From positions 3,142 through 8,210 of the forward strand of contig JAAVHK010000022.1 of NCBI GenBank assembly GCA_014799765.1: a DNA stretch of 5,069 bases, read 5' to 3'. The translations under genes were made by a program, and so were the position numbers. The notes beneath the pieces were generated by a model. That model ran no database searches. It worked only from the letters and a program-made list of their open reading frames with translations, and had not been told where the DNA came from. Source of the DNA: Ruminococcus sp. (GTDB lineage: Bacteria > Bacillota > Clostridia > Oscillospirales > Ruminococcaceae). This document shows, one piece after another, positions 1 through 5,069 of the stretch. The first letter of the stretch is position 1, and each line of letters starts with the position of its first letter.

Positions 1-579
1 AAGTGAATATTCGTCATCTTCGGAGCGTTCAAGCCGGATATTTGCAGTACCGCAGACAATTTCGCAGATTTTATAAATCCATTCCATAAGATTTTCATAG
101 CTTACCTGTAACTGTGTTGTCTGATGCCAGCATGGACTTGAATACTCACTTATTTTAAGTCCCGGAATACGTCGTAATATCTCGTGCCATGAACAGATTC
201 TGTATACAATATTTGTCACAATATCGGCGTATGATGTTTCACGTGTATAGCATTGAGCAGGATAAATTATTCTCCGTGCCAAAAGTGACATCAGAAAACG
301 TCCGGAAATCGTGAGATAGTCACCATTTTCAGAATCCGTTGAAATCTGTATTTTTTCAATTATTCCATAATTTCTCTTATCGTCGTTACGTCCTACAATT
401 CTTCCTGTTTTGAAAGTTTTCAGATTCTCACGGGTTGCGGAGATATAAATTTCAAACGAACCACAGGAATAATATTCGACATCCCACAGAAGCGAAGAAA
501 AACTGTCACATACTGCTACAAGTTTTACATTAAGTTTCTGTCCGGGAGATACAGACATTTCATAGATTTCAATGTACAT
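1..579 (-). CDS. Siphovirus ReqiPepy6 Gp37-like tail-tip protein, N-terminal part (3' end cut by window edge)
   Basis: The frame is open from ATG at 579-577 to the left edge and gives 193 residues beginning MYIEIYEMSV. The pattern fits the Gp37-like family of Gram-positive siphoviruses. An aromatic stretch (LLWDVEYYSCGSFEIYI, about 30-46) precedes a short basic strand (TFKTGRIVGR). Then come YGIIEKIQISTD (71-82), a GDYLTISGRFL segment (86-96), LLARRIIYP (99-107), a RRIPGLKIS segment (136-144) and SYENLMEWIYKICE (160-173). These match the family's usual 'GVIEKI.I..D...G.YL.VSGR...LL.RRI' signature. Position directly after Dit supports a tail-tip or baseplate role, probably as the hub protein attached to Dit; the exact function of the family is not settled. 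The start is fixed by an AGGAG eight bases upstream and lies three bases beyond the Dit stop, so translation is probably coupled. Seven cysteines occur in 193 residues. The C-terminal part, where receptor-binding or enzymatic domains could sit, is not visible. Confidence 0.85.
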   Translation of the reverse strand, partial: MYIEIYEMSVSPGQKLNVKLVAVCDSFSSLLWDVEYYSCGSFEIYISATRENLKTFKTGRIVGRNDDKRNYGIIEKIQISTDSENGDYLTISGRFLMSLLARRIIYPAQCYTRETSYADIVTNIVYRICSWHEILRRIPGLKISEYSSPCWHQTTQLQVSYENLMEWIYKICEIVCGTANIRLERSEDDEYSL

Positions 580-582
580 TTT

Positions 583-1431
583 TCACACTCCTAAGTAAGC
601 GTTGGTATGGATTATCTTTGCGGAAAAATCAGAGGGTGCTTCCAGTCTGAAACGATTAGTTCCCTGCTTCATCGTCAACCACGTCGAACCATAGACTAAC
701 CAGTTTATAATATTTGTGTCGAAACCTCCTCCACGATTCAGTGATATTGTTTTATTGCCGGTTTTAGTTGTAATCGTGATTATGTCATTCGGCTGAATAT
801 CGCCTTTTATCTGAAAATATTCCCCCGTATCGACGTTATACACCGTGACAGTCTGAGCAGGTGAACCGGCAGTTATTTCGATAGTAAAGCCGGTTTTATC
901 ACCTTCGTTTTCGATTGTCATGATACTACTTTCACTGTACGTACCAAGCGGAAAAGGCTCATCACTCTCCGGAAACGGAAAGTGAAAAACTCCGGCAATC
1001 TGTCCGTAATAGGCAATTGTCTGTTTACAGTCGTACCAGTAAATATCCGGACAGATAATAGAAATCTGTCCGCTCGTGAACGTCTCAAAATTATTGACCT
1101 CGCACGTCTCGACGTATCCGTAAGTGTATACGTCAACGCTTGCGGTCTTATAGAAAACCTTGATATATCGGGACGGTTCGACTATCTTATACAACCAGTG
1201 ACGACGTTTTTCAATGTTGATTCCACGCATCTCAAACTGAATTACAATATTTCTTTTTTCAATAAAAGCGTTATTTAAGTAACTGCCGTCCGTACCGGCA
1301 TACGTAGATGTGCTGATAGTTCCGGCTGGTGGATTCAGTCCCTCGATTTTCTTCACCATATAATCGTTTGCATTGCCTGTAAATCCTACTCTCGGACCTC
1401 TGTTACTTTCTAAAATCAAATCAAATTTCAA
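583..1431 (-). CDS. Phage distal tail protein (Dit), Sipho_tail family
   Basis: This 282-residue protein has the usual length and layout of a siphovirus Dit protein, which forms the hexameric ring between the tail tube and the tip complex. The N-terminal Sipho_tail domain (about 4-133) contains ILESNRG (6-12), VKKIEGL (26-32), a tube-like strand with YAGTDGS (44-50), RNIVIQFEMRG (60-70) and the domain-closing CPDIYWYD (127-134). A proline/phenylalanine linker (149-163) leads to a C-terminal beta-rich domain. That domain has IENEGDKTGFTIEI (173-186), an ITITTKTGNKTI segment (218-229), GSTWLTMKQGTNRF (248-261) and the typical terminal NAYLGV. The best start is TTG at 1431-1429, because an in-frame stop (the tape-measure TGA) lies one codon upstream and a GGGGG ribosome binding site is eight bases away. 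An ATG at 1438 overlapping that stop is out of frame. The family call is secure; the exact first residue is less so. Confidence 0.9.
   Translation of the reverse strand: MKFDLILESNRGPRVGFTGNANDYMVKKIEGLNPPAGTISTSTYAGTDGSYLNNAFIEKRNIVIQFEMRGINIEKRRHWLYKIVEPSRYIKVFYKTASVDVYTYGYVETCEVNNFETFTSGQISIICPDIYWYDCKQTIAYYGQIAGVFHFPFPESDEPFPLGTYSESSIMTIENEGDKTGFTIEITAGSPAQTVTVYNVDTGEYFQIKGDIQPNDIITITTKTGNKTISLNRGGGFDTNIINWLVYGSTWLTMKQGTNRFRLEAPSDFSAKIIHTNAYLGV
588..592 (-). promoter_or_regulatory. Ribosome binding site of the Gp37-like gene
   Basis: The minus strand reads AGGAG here, followed by an eight-base spacer to ATG at 579. The site lies inside the last codons of the upstream Dit gene (Leu-Gly-Val-stop). 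Ribosomes finishing Dit therefore cover and release it, which fits translational coupling. It decides the start of the downstream gene. Confidence 0.8.
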
Positions 1432-1434
1432 GTA

Positions 1435-4400
1435 TCATACCCCCAGTGCGTTTCTTGTCTGTCGGTAAATCTCAAGCCTTGAAAGAGATTTCGGTGAATT
1501 ATTCGTCTGATTAACCGTCCCGCTGTTATCGGTGGAATAGTAGTTATTGACCGTGCCGGTACTGCCCGTAAATGCCCCTGTAATGCCGTTTAAATCGAAA
1601 TTCAAGCCACTGTCAAGTGATAACTTCATAGCACCCGCAACGCCGGAAATCGCCTTTTCAACGGCTTTCTGCGAACTTTCGATACCTTTTGCAAGTCCCT
1701 GCATAAAGTCCGGCATCCATGATTCAAAGTCTGTAAGCGGACCTTTTTCAGGTACGGAAAAATGAAGATATTCCCATATCATATTTGCGACATCTGCGAC
1801 TATGTTTCCGAGACTGCCCATCTGATAATTGATACCGTTTATGAGGTTCTGCATTAAGTCATAACCCCAGTCCCACGACTGATTTACAAGATTTCTGATA
1901 CAGTCGGCGGAAGAGTTCAGACCGTCCGCAATAGTATCACGTATTTTCCAGATTCTGTCCCATACGCCGTTATGGACGTTATACCACACATTCAGGACTA
2001 TATTCTGAATAGAGTTCATAGCATTTCTTACAGAATCGGGTATGGAGTTCCATACACCTGAAATATTTGACTTTATGTTATTCAGAATGCTTTTTATATC
2101 AGCTGAAATTTTATTCCACGACTTTGAGGTGAACAATTGTACGGAATTGTTTACTGTTGAAATAGTCGATTTTACAGCATTGAAATCCGTTGAAACGTTA
2201 TTTTTTATATTTTCAAGGGATTTTTTAATTGTATTTACAATTGTATTCCAACCGAAAGTTACGCCGTTATTGATAGTATTCAGGACAGCGGTTATAGTAT
2301 CTTTTGAATCGTTCCATATTGTCTGAATATGTGTGAAAACCTGTGTCATGAATGTTTCAACAGTATTCAGGAGCGAATTTAAAGCAGTTTCAATAATTGA
2401 CTTAATAGTTGTGGTAATATTTGTTGCAAATCCGGAAATCGTATTTTCTACAACGTCGGCGTTGGTTGTGATACCGTCGGCGAGTCCCTGCATAAAGTCC
2501 GGCATCCATGATTCAAAGTCAGTCAATGGTCCTTCGTCGGGGACGGAAAAATGAAGAAAACTTCTGATTTTATCGGCAACACCTTTGACTGCGTCTGCAA
2601 TATCGTTAATTTTTGATTTGATACCACTGACAATTCCGCTGATGATGTCTTTTCCCCACGAACCAGCTTCAGAGGCAAGGTTTTTGACGAAGTTCACAGC
2701 ATTATTGAAACCGTCAATAATAGTATCCTTTATAGCGGTAATCTTTTCAGAAACCGCCGATTTTACGCTGTTCCATATGCTTGAAACAGTATTTTTTATA
2801 TTCGTCATTATATTGGAAACCGTCGTTTTTATACTGTTCCAGATATCCGAAACAACTGTTTTTATGCCGTTCAGAACGTTTGAAATAGTCGTTTTTATGG
2901 CTTCCCATACGGTAGAAACTATTCCCGAAATCGTTTCAAAAACGGATACGAAAAAGTCTTTTATAGCTGTCCAGACAGTCGTTATAGTGTTGTAAATTGC
3001 CGTCCAGATACTTTCAAAGAAGTCTCTGATACCTTCTAAAATGGGAGTAATAAATTCAGTTATAGCATTCCAGATAGTCTGAATTTTGTCGGAAATCCAG
3101 TCCATAGCTCCGCCGACGGCATTCTGTATCGTTTCCCAGATACTTACGAAAAAGTCACGAATTCCCTCTAAAACCGGAGTAATAAATTCAGTTATGGCAT
3201 TCCATATAGCCTGAATTTTATCAGAAATCCAGTCCATAGCTCTGCCGATGAGTATTTTTATAGCCTCGAAAATAGTTTCAAACAGGTACGCAAAAGCATC
3301 AAGAAGCGGTTTTATTGTGGTATAAATTGCATTCCATACCGCTGAAATTTTATCGTGAATCGCTGTGAAAACTGTTGTGATAAAATCCCGTATAGCCGTG
3401 AAAATCGTCGTAACAACGTTTTTGATACCGTTTATGGCATTGCTTACTGCTCCTGAAATTGCTGTCCAGATACCGATAAAGAAATTCTTTATTGCCGTCC
3501 ATATGGTCGTGAATGTATTACAGATAATATCCATGCCGGTCTGAAAATTATCCTGAAAACTGTTCCATGCGTTGACGAAAAAGTTTCTGATACCATTCCA
3601 GACATTTACAAAAAATTCTTTTACATCATTCCATCCGGCTTGCCACGCTTCACAGAAGTCTGCTAAATTTGTATTGAAAATATTGCAGATGAGTTCAAGA
3701 AACGTTTCAATTGTTATTTTAATGTTGTCAAATATACTTGCAACAATATTTTTATAACTCTCCCATGCACCTTCCCAGTCTCCTGAAAACAGTTTTACAA
3801 AAACATCAAAGGTGTTTAGTATTATGTCAACGGCATTGCTGAGAACGTCTGCAATATATTGGAAAGTGTTCTCAAAAATCGGTGCAAGATAGTTACAGAA
3901 CCAATCCCATACATATTTTAAAGTGTCTGTGAAGTCCGTAAAATCGAAGCCAAGAGCATTCAGACGTTCAGTAATTCCGCTTGCAAGACGTTCAAATGTT
4001 TCTTTGATACCGTCCCATATCGCCGTTATACTGTTCCGGAAGTCCTCATTTGTATCCCACAGATGTTTAAACGCCGCAACCAGTACAGCTATTACAGCAG
4101 CTATCGCTACAGCCGGTGCAGAAATACCAGCTATAGCGGTTTTTACTGCCGTGAAAGCTCCTTTTACTTTTGTAATGATTGCCGGCATTTTGGAAAATGC
4201 TGACATCATTCCGCCGATACCGGTTGTGAGTTTTCCGATTACAATCAGAAGGGGAGCTATTGCCGCAACAATCAAAGCTACTTTTGTAATAGTTTCCTTT
4301 GCATGGGGACTGAGTGCGTTTAATTTATCCGCAAATTCCTGAATTTTTGTTACGATATTACGGATTGTCGGCATAAGAATTTCAGCAAAAGAAATAGCCA

Positions 4401-5069
4401 GTTCCTGCAACTGTGACATCAGAATTGTAAGCTGTCCCTCAAGATTATCCTGCATGGTTTCAGCCATATTCAAAGCCGTTCCGTCACAGTTATCGATTGC
4501 ATTTGTGAGTTTTGCGTAATCTTCTTCACTGGCGTTTACTATGGCAAGCATTCCGGAAAGATTCTGTTTTCCGAATAAAATAGCCGCATTTTTCAGCTGT
4601 TCTGACTGAGTCAGCCCTTCTTCCGTCTGGCTGAGTTCCGCTATAATATCGTCATACTCACGAAGATTGCCATCACTGTCGATAAGTTCAACATTTACCG
4701 CACCAAGTGCCGAACGCAGAGCGTCCATTATTTCCCGGAGAGGTTTCATGTTACCGTACTCGTCCGTAAAAGCATCTGCACCTGTGAGGACTTCCTGTGT
4801 TGTGCCTTGCTGAGCAACTGTAAGTTCATCCTGTGCCTTGTGAAGGTCATCTAAAGCATTTTCCAGCTTATTGGTGGCAGTTACAAACTGAACTGAATCT
4901 TTGCCGTATTGGTTAACAACATCAAGGTGTCTTGCCGCTGCGTCTTCATAAGCACGTGTTTTTTTAGTTACTTTTTCCTGTGCTTTTGAAATTGCATCTT
5001 CGTCAAAAACCTGTTTAGTTTCGGTGTATGCAAGTCCAAGAGCCGCCATTGCTGAAACCTGTGCTTCAG
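1435..5069 (-). CDS. Phage tail tape measure protein, TP901-type core family (N-terminus beyond window)
   Basis: The frame is open from the right edge to TGA at 1437-1435. Residues here are numbered from the Met at 5049; six more in-frame residues (EAQVSA) precede it with no stop, so that Met is internal and the true start lies outside. Residues 1-250 are the end of the TP901-type core domain: a charged helical insert (19-82), DSDGNL (124-129), a SGMLAIVNASEEDYAKL segment (165-181) and a DNLEGQLTIL segment (201-210). Hydrophobic segments at about 258-272 and 311-327 may cross a membrane during DNA ejection. KHLWDTNEDFR (328-338) and LFSGDWEGAW (420-429) are typical tape-measure motifs. Then come 29 hendecads (472-790), a module containing SWMPDFMQGLA (780-878), 15 hendecads (889-1053), a second module copy (1043-1141) and a polar tail ending SRLEIYRQTRNALGV. 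The protein acts as the length ruler and chaperoned core of the tail tube. With at least 1210 residues it implies a long flexible tail. It is followed one codon later by Dit. Confidence 0.95.
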   Translation of the reverse strand, partial: EAQVSAMAALGLAYTETKQVFDEDAISKAQEKVTKKTRAYEDAAARHLDVVNQYGKDSVQFVTATNKLENALDDLHKAQDELTVAQQGTTQEVLTGADAFTDEYGNMKPLREIMDALRSALGAVNVELIDSDGNLREYDDIIAELSQTEEGLTQSEQLKNAAILFGKQNLSGMLAIVNASEEDYAKLTNAIDNCDGTALNMAETMQDNLEGQLTILMSQLQELAISFAEILMPTIRNIVTKIQEFADKLNALSPHAKETITKVALIVAAIAPLLIVIGKLTTGIGGMMSAFSKMPAIITKVKGAFTAVKTAIAGISAPAVAIAAVIAVLVAAFKHLWDTNEDFRNSITAIWDGIKETFERLASGITERLNALGFDFTDFTDTLKYVWDWFCNYLAPIFENTFQYIADVLSNAVDIILNTFDVFVKLFSGDWEGAWESYKNIVASIFDNIKITIETFLELICNIFNTNLADFCEAWQAGWNDVKEFFVNVWNGIRNFFVNAWNSFQDNFQTGMDIICNTFTTIWTAIKNFFIGIWTAISGAVSNAINGIKNVVTTIFTAIRDFITTVFTAIHDKISAVWNAIYTTIKPLLDAFAYLFETIFEAIKILIGRAMDWISDKIQAIWNAITEFITPVLEGIRDFFVSIWETIQNAVGGAMDWISDKIQTIWNAITEFITPILEGIRDFFESIWTAIYNTITTVWTAIKDFFVSVFETISGIVSTVWEAIKTTISNVLNGIKTVVSDIWNSIKTTVSNIMTNIKNTVSSIWNSVKSAVSEKITAIKDTIIDGFNNAVNFVKNLASEAGSWGKDIISGIVSGIKSKINDIADAVKGVADKIRSFLHFSVPDEGPLTDFESWMPDFMQGLADGITTNADVVENTISGFATNITTTIKSIIETALNSLLNTVETFMTQVFTHIQTIWNDSKDTITAVLNTINNGVTFGWNTIVNTIKKSLENIKNNVSTDFNAVKSTISTVNNSVQLFTSKSWNKISADIKSILNNIKSNISGVWNSIPDSVRNAMNSIQNIVLNVWYNVHNGVWDRIWKIRDTIADGLNSSADCIRNLVNQSWDWGYDLMQNLINGINYQMGSLGNIVADVANMIWEYLHFSVPEKGPLTDFESWMPDFMQGLAKGIESSQKAVEKAISGVAGAMKLSLDSGLNFDLNGITGAFTGSTGTVNNYYSTDNSGTVNQTNNSPKSLSRLEIYRQTRNALGV
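1440..1444 (-). promoter_or_regulatory. Ribosome binding site of the Dit gene (GGGGG, supports the TTG start)
   Basis: The minus strand reads GGGGGT at 1444-1439. This is the AGGAGGT consensus with G in place of A, which can pair by G-U wobble. The last G is eight bases from TTG at 1431 but only one base from the competing ATG at 1438. Spacing therefore favours TTG. The site lies within the last codons of the tape measure gene (Leu-Gly-Val-stop), suggesting coupled translation. Confidence 0.6.
1627..1923 (-). repeat. Tape-measure C-terminal module, second copy in the protein
   Basis: Residues 1043-1141 are the partner of 780-878. LHFSVPEKGPLTDFESW here matches LHFSVPDEGPLTDFESW in the first copy, and MPDFMQGLAKGI matches MPDFMQGLADGI, while the N-terminal half is more diverged. 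It follows the 15-unit hendecad array directly and precedes the polar C-terminal tail. The arrangement suggests that the whole array-plus-module block was duplicated. Confidence 0.85.
1891..2385 (-). repeat. Second tandem array of 15 hendecad repeats in the tape measure gene
   Basis: Residues 889-1053 divide into 15 gap-free 11-residue units, from ALNSLLNTVET to GLNSSADCIRN. Examples are IWNDSKDTITA, VLNTINNGVTF, GWNTIVNTIKK, ILNNIKSNISG and VWNSIPDSVRN. Position 2 alternates between Trp and Leu/Met/Ile more regularly than in the first array. The units are richer in Asn and Lys and more diverged from each other, so this array looks older. Confidence 0.85.
2416..2712 (-). repeat. Tape-measure C-terminal module, first copy in the protein
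   Basis: Residues 780-878 align with residues 1043-1141 at a constant offset of 263 residues (789 bases). The shared pattern runs G-(F/L)-N, N-L at the end of the first two units, S-W-(D)-W-G-x-D or S-W-G-K-D, G-I, then LHFSVP, then GPLTDFESWMPDFMQGLA, then GI and AISG or TISG. The block resembles a short domain repeated near the ends of clostridial phage tape measure proteins. I know no assigned function. It follows the 29-unit array directly. Confidence 0.85.
3004..3110 (-). repeat. 132-bp-period tandem duplication, downstream copy
   Basis: This stretch closely matches 3136-3242 at an offset of exactly 132 bases, which is four hendecads. At protein level both copies read AMDWISDKIQ, then IWNAITEFITP, then LEGIRDFF and SIW with few changes. 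The longest identical runs include GAAATCCAGTCCATAGCTC (plus strand, 3092-3110). It is a recent internal duplication within the array and kept the reading frame. Confidence 0.85.
3136..3242 (-). repeat. 132-bp-period tandem duplication, upstream copy
   Basis: Partner of 3004-3110. The remaining part of each 132-bp unit is more diverged (IFEAIKILIGR against IWETIQNAVGG), so the original event probably duplicated four whole hendecads and the edges have since drifted. Confidence 0.85.
4063..4290 (-). other. Paired hydrophobic segments of the tape measure protein
   Basis: Residues 254-329 hold two strongly hydrophobic stretches, VALIVAAIAPLLIVIG (257-272) and APAVAIAAVIAVLVAAF (311-327). Between them lies a Gly/Met-rich then basic linker with several lysines (288-303). 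Many tape measure proteins carry such a pair directly after the core domain, and it is thought to enter the host membrane when DNA is ejected. Membrane insertion here is inference from hydrophobicity. Confidence 0.6.
4804..4995 (-). other. Charged helical (likely coiled-coil) insert in the tape-measure core domain
   Basis: Residues 19-82 (from Met at 5049) are rich in Ala, Lys, Glu, Asp and Gln with almost no Gly or Pro until the end. They include AISKAQEKVTKKTRAYEDAA (19-38) and KLENALDDLHKAQDELTVAQ (61-80). The spacing of Leu/Val/Ala suggests a helical hairpin folded back at QYGKDS (47-52). It sits just before the D-x-x-G-N region of the core domain. The call rests on composition and pattern only. 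Confidence 0.5.

Larger units (their letters stand above)
2680..3636 (-). repeat. Tandem array of 29 hendecad (33-bp) Trp/Phe repeats in the tape measure gene
   Basis: Residues 472-790 divide without any gap into 29 consecutive 11-residue units, for example VWNGIRNFFVN, IWTAIKNFFIG, IWNAITEFITP, VWEAIKTTISN and IWNSIKTTVSN. Position 1 is usually Ile/Val and position 5 usually Ile. Position 2 is Trp in 14 units, Phe in 5, Leu in 4, Met in 4 and Ile in 2. Position 11 is often Ser, Thr or Asn. Eleven-residue Trp/Phe units are a known feature of siphovirus tape measure proteins; they form the helical ruler, and gain or loss of units changes tail length. Confidence 0.9.

Noticed and set aside
918..1136. 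Minus-strand 72-residue open frame
   Set aside because: It lies wholly inside the Dit gene in another frame, is Arg/Ser/Thr-rich without family resemblance, and has no support as a gene.
982..1278. Plus-strand 98-residue open frame
   Set aside because: It is antisense to the well-supported Dit gene, with no recognisable domain.
583..1437. TGA recoded as Trp, making one giant polyprotein
   Set aside because: No TGA occurs inside any of the three genes, Trp is always TGG, both TGA codons follow typical family C-termini (ALGV and AYLGV), and each is followed by a start with a ribosome binding site.
1547..1765. Plus-strand frame whose C-terminus resembles that of another plus-strand frame at 2333-2554
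   Set aside because: The shared ending (SGIHDSKSV) is simply the antisense reading of the duplicated tape-measure module, not a gene family.
2585..2995. Plus-strand 136-residue hydrophobic open frame
   Set aside because: It is an antisense shadow of the hendecad array. Its Phe/Ile/Val periodicity comes from the 33-bp repeat on the other strand.
2680..3636. Regular 33-bp repeats as a possible CRISPR array
   Set aside because: The repeats are coding, diverged, lack constant repeat plus unique spacer structure, and keep an 11-residue protein register.
3923..4342. Plus-strand 139-residue Ala/Ile-rich open frame
   Set aside because: It is an antisense shadow of the hydrophobic Ala-rich segment of the tape measure protein, with no independent support.
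5047..5049. ATG at 5049 as the start of the tape measure gene
   Set aside because: The frame stays open upstream to the window edge, no ribosome binding site precedes it, and the family core domain would be cut in half, so it is an internal methionine.

Overview
The window is a slice of the tail-morphogenesis operon of a long-tailed (siphovirus-type) phage or prophage. All genes are on the minus strand, so transcription runs from high to low coordinates. Three genes fill almost every base. First is a tape measure protein whose N-terminus lies off the right edge (5069 to 1435). Next is a complete distal tail (Dit) protein (1431 to 583). Last is the N-terminal 193 residues of a Siphovirus ReqiPepy6 Gp37-like tail-tip protein, cut off by the left edge (579 to 1). 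The order tape measure, Dit, tail-tip protein is the standard order in Siphoviridae of Gram-positive hosts.

The host is probably a low-GC Bacillota, most likely a Clostridia-type anaerobe. The reasons are the AT-rich composition with strong AGGAG-like ribosome binding sites, the tape-measure C-terminal motifs (WMPDFMQGLA and SRLEIYRQTRN) that I associate with clostridial phages, and the Gp37-like family. This is inference from family resemblance. No integrase, attachment site or host gene is visible, so phage and prophage cannot be told apart.

Right to left, the tape measure gene encodes the end of the TP901-type core domain (with a charged helical insert), a hydrophobic double segment, and a 29-unit tandem array of 11-residue (33-bp) Trp/Phe repeats. 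A roughly 99-residue module follows, then a second array of 15 hendecads, a second copy of the module, and a polar C-terminal tail. Both junctions are very tight: stop TGA, one sense codon, then the next start. All three genes therefore share one reading frame, separated only by single TGA codons.

In the particle, the tape measure protein sets tail-tube length. Dit forms the ring that closes the tube and anchors the tip. The Gp37-like protein probably mounts on Dit as part of the host-facing tip. I saw no promoter, terminator, RNA gene, CRISPR array or insertion sequence. I found no sign of a new biological system. The most interesting material is the repeat architecture of the tape measure gene and a 38-bp perfectly conserved island inside an otherwise diverged duplication.
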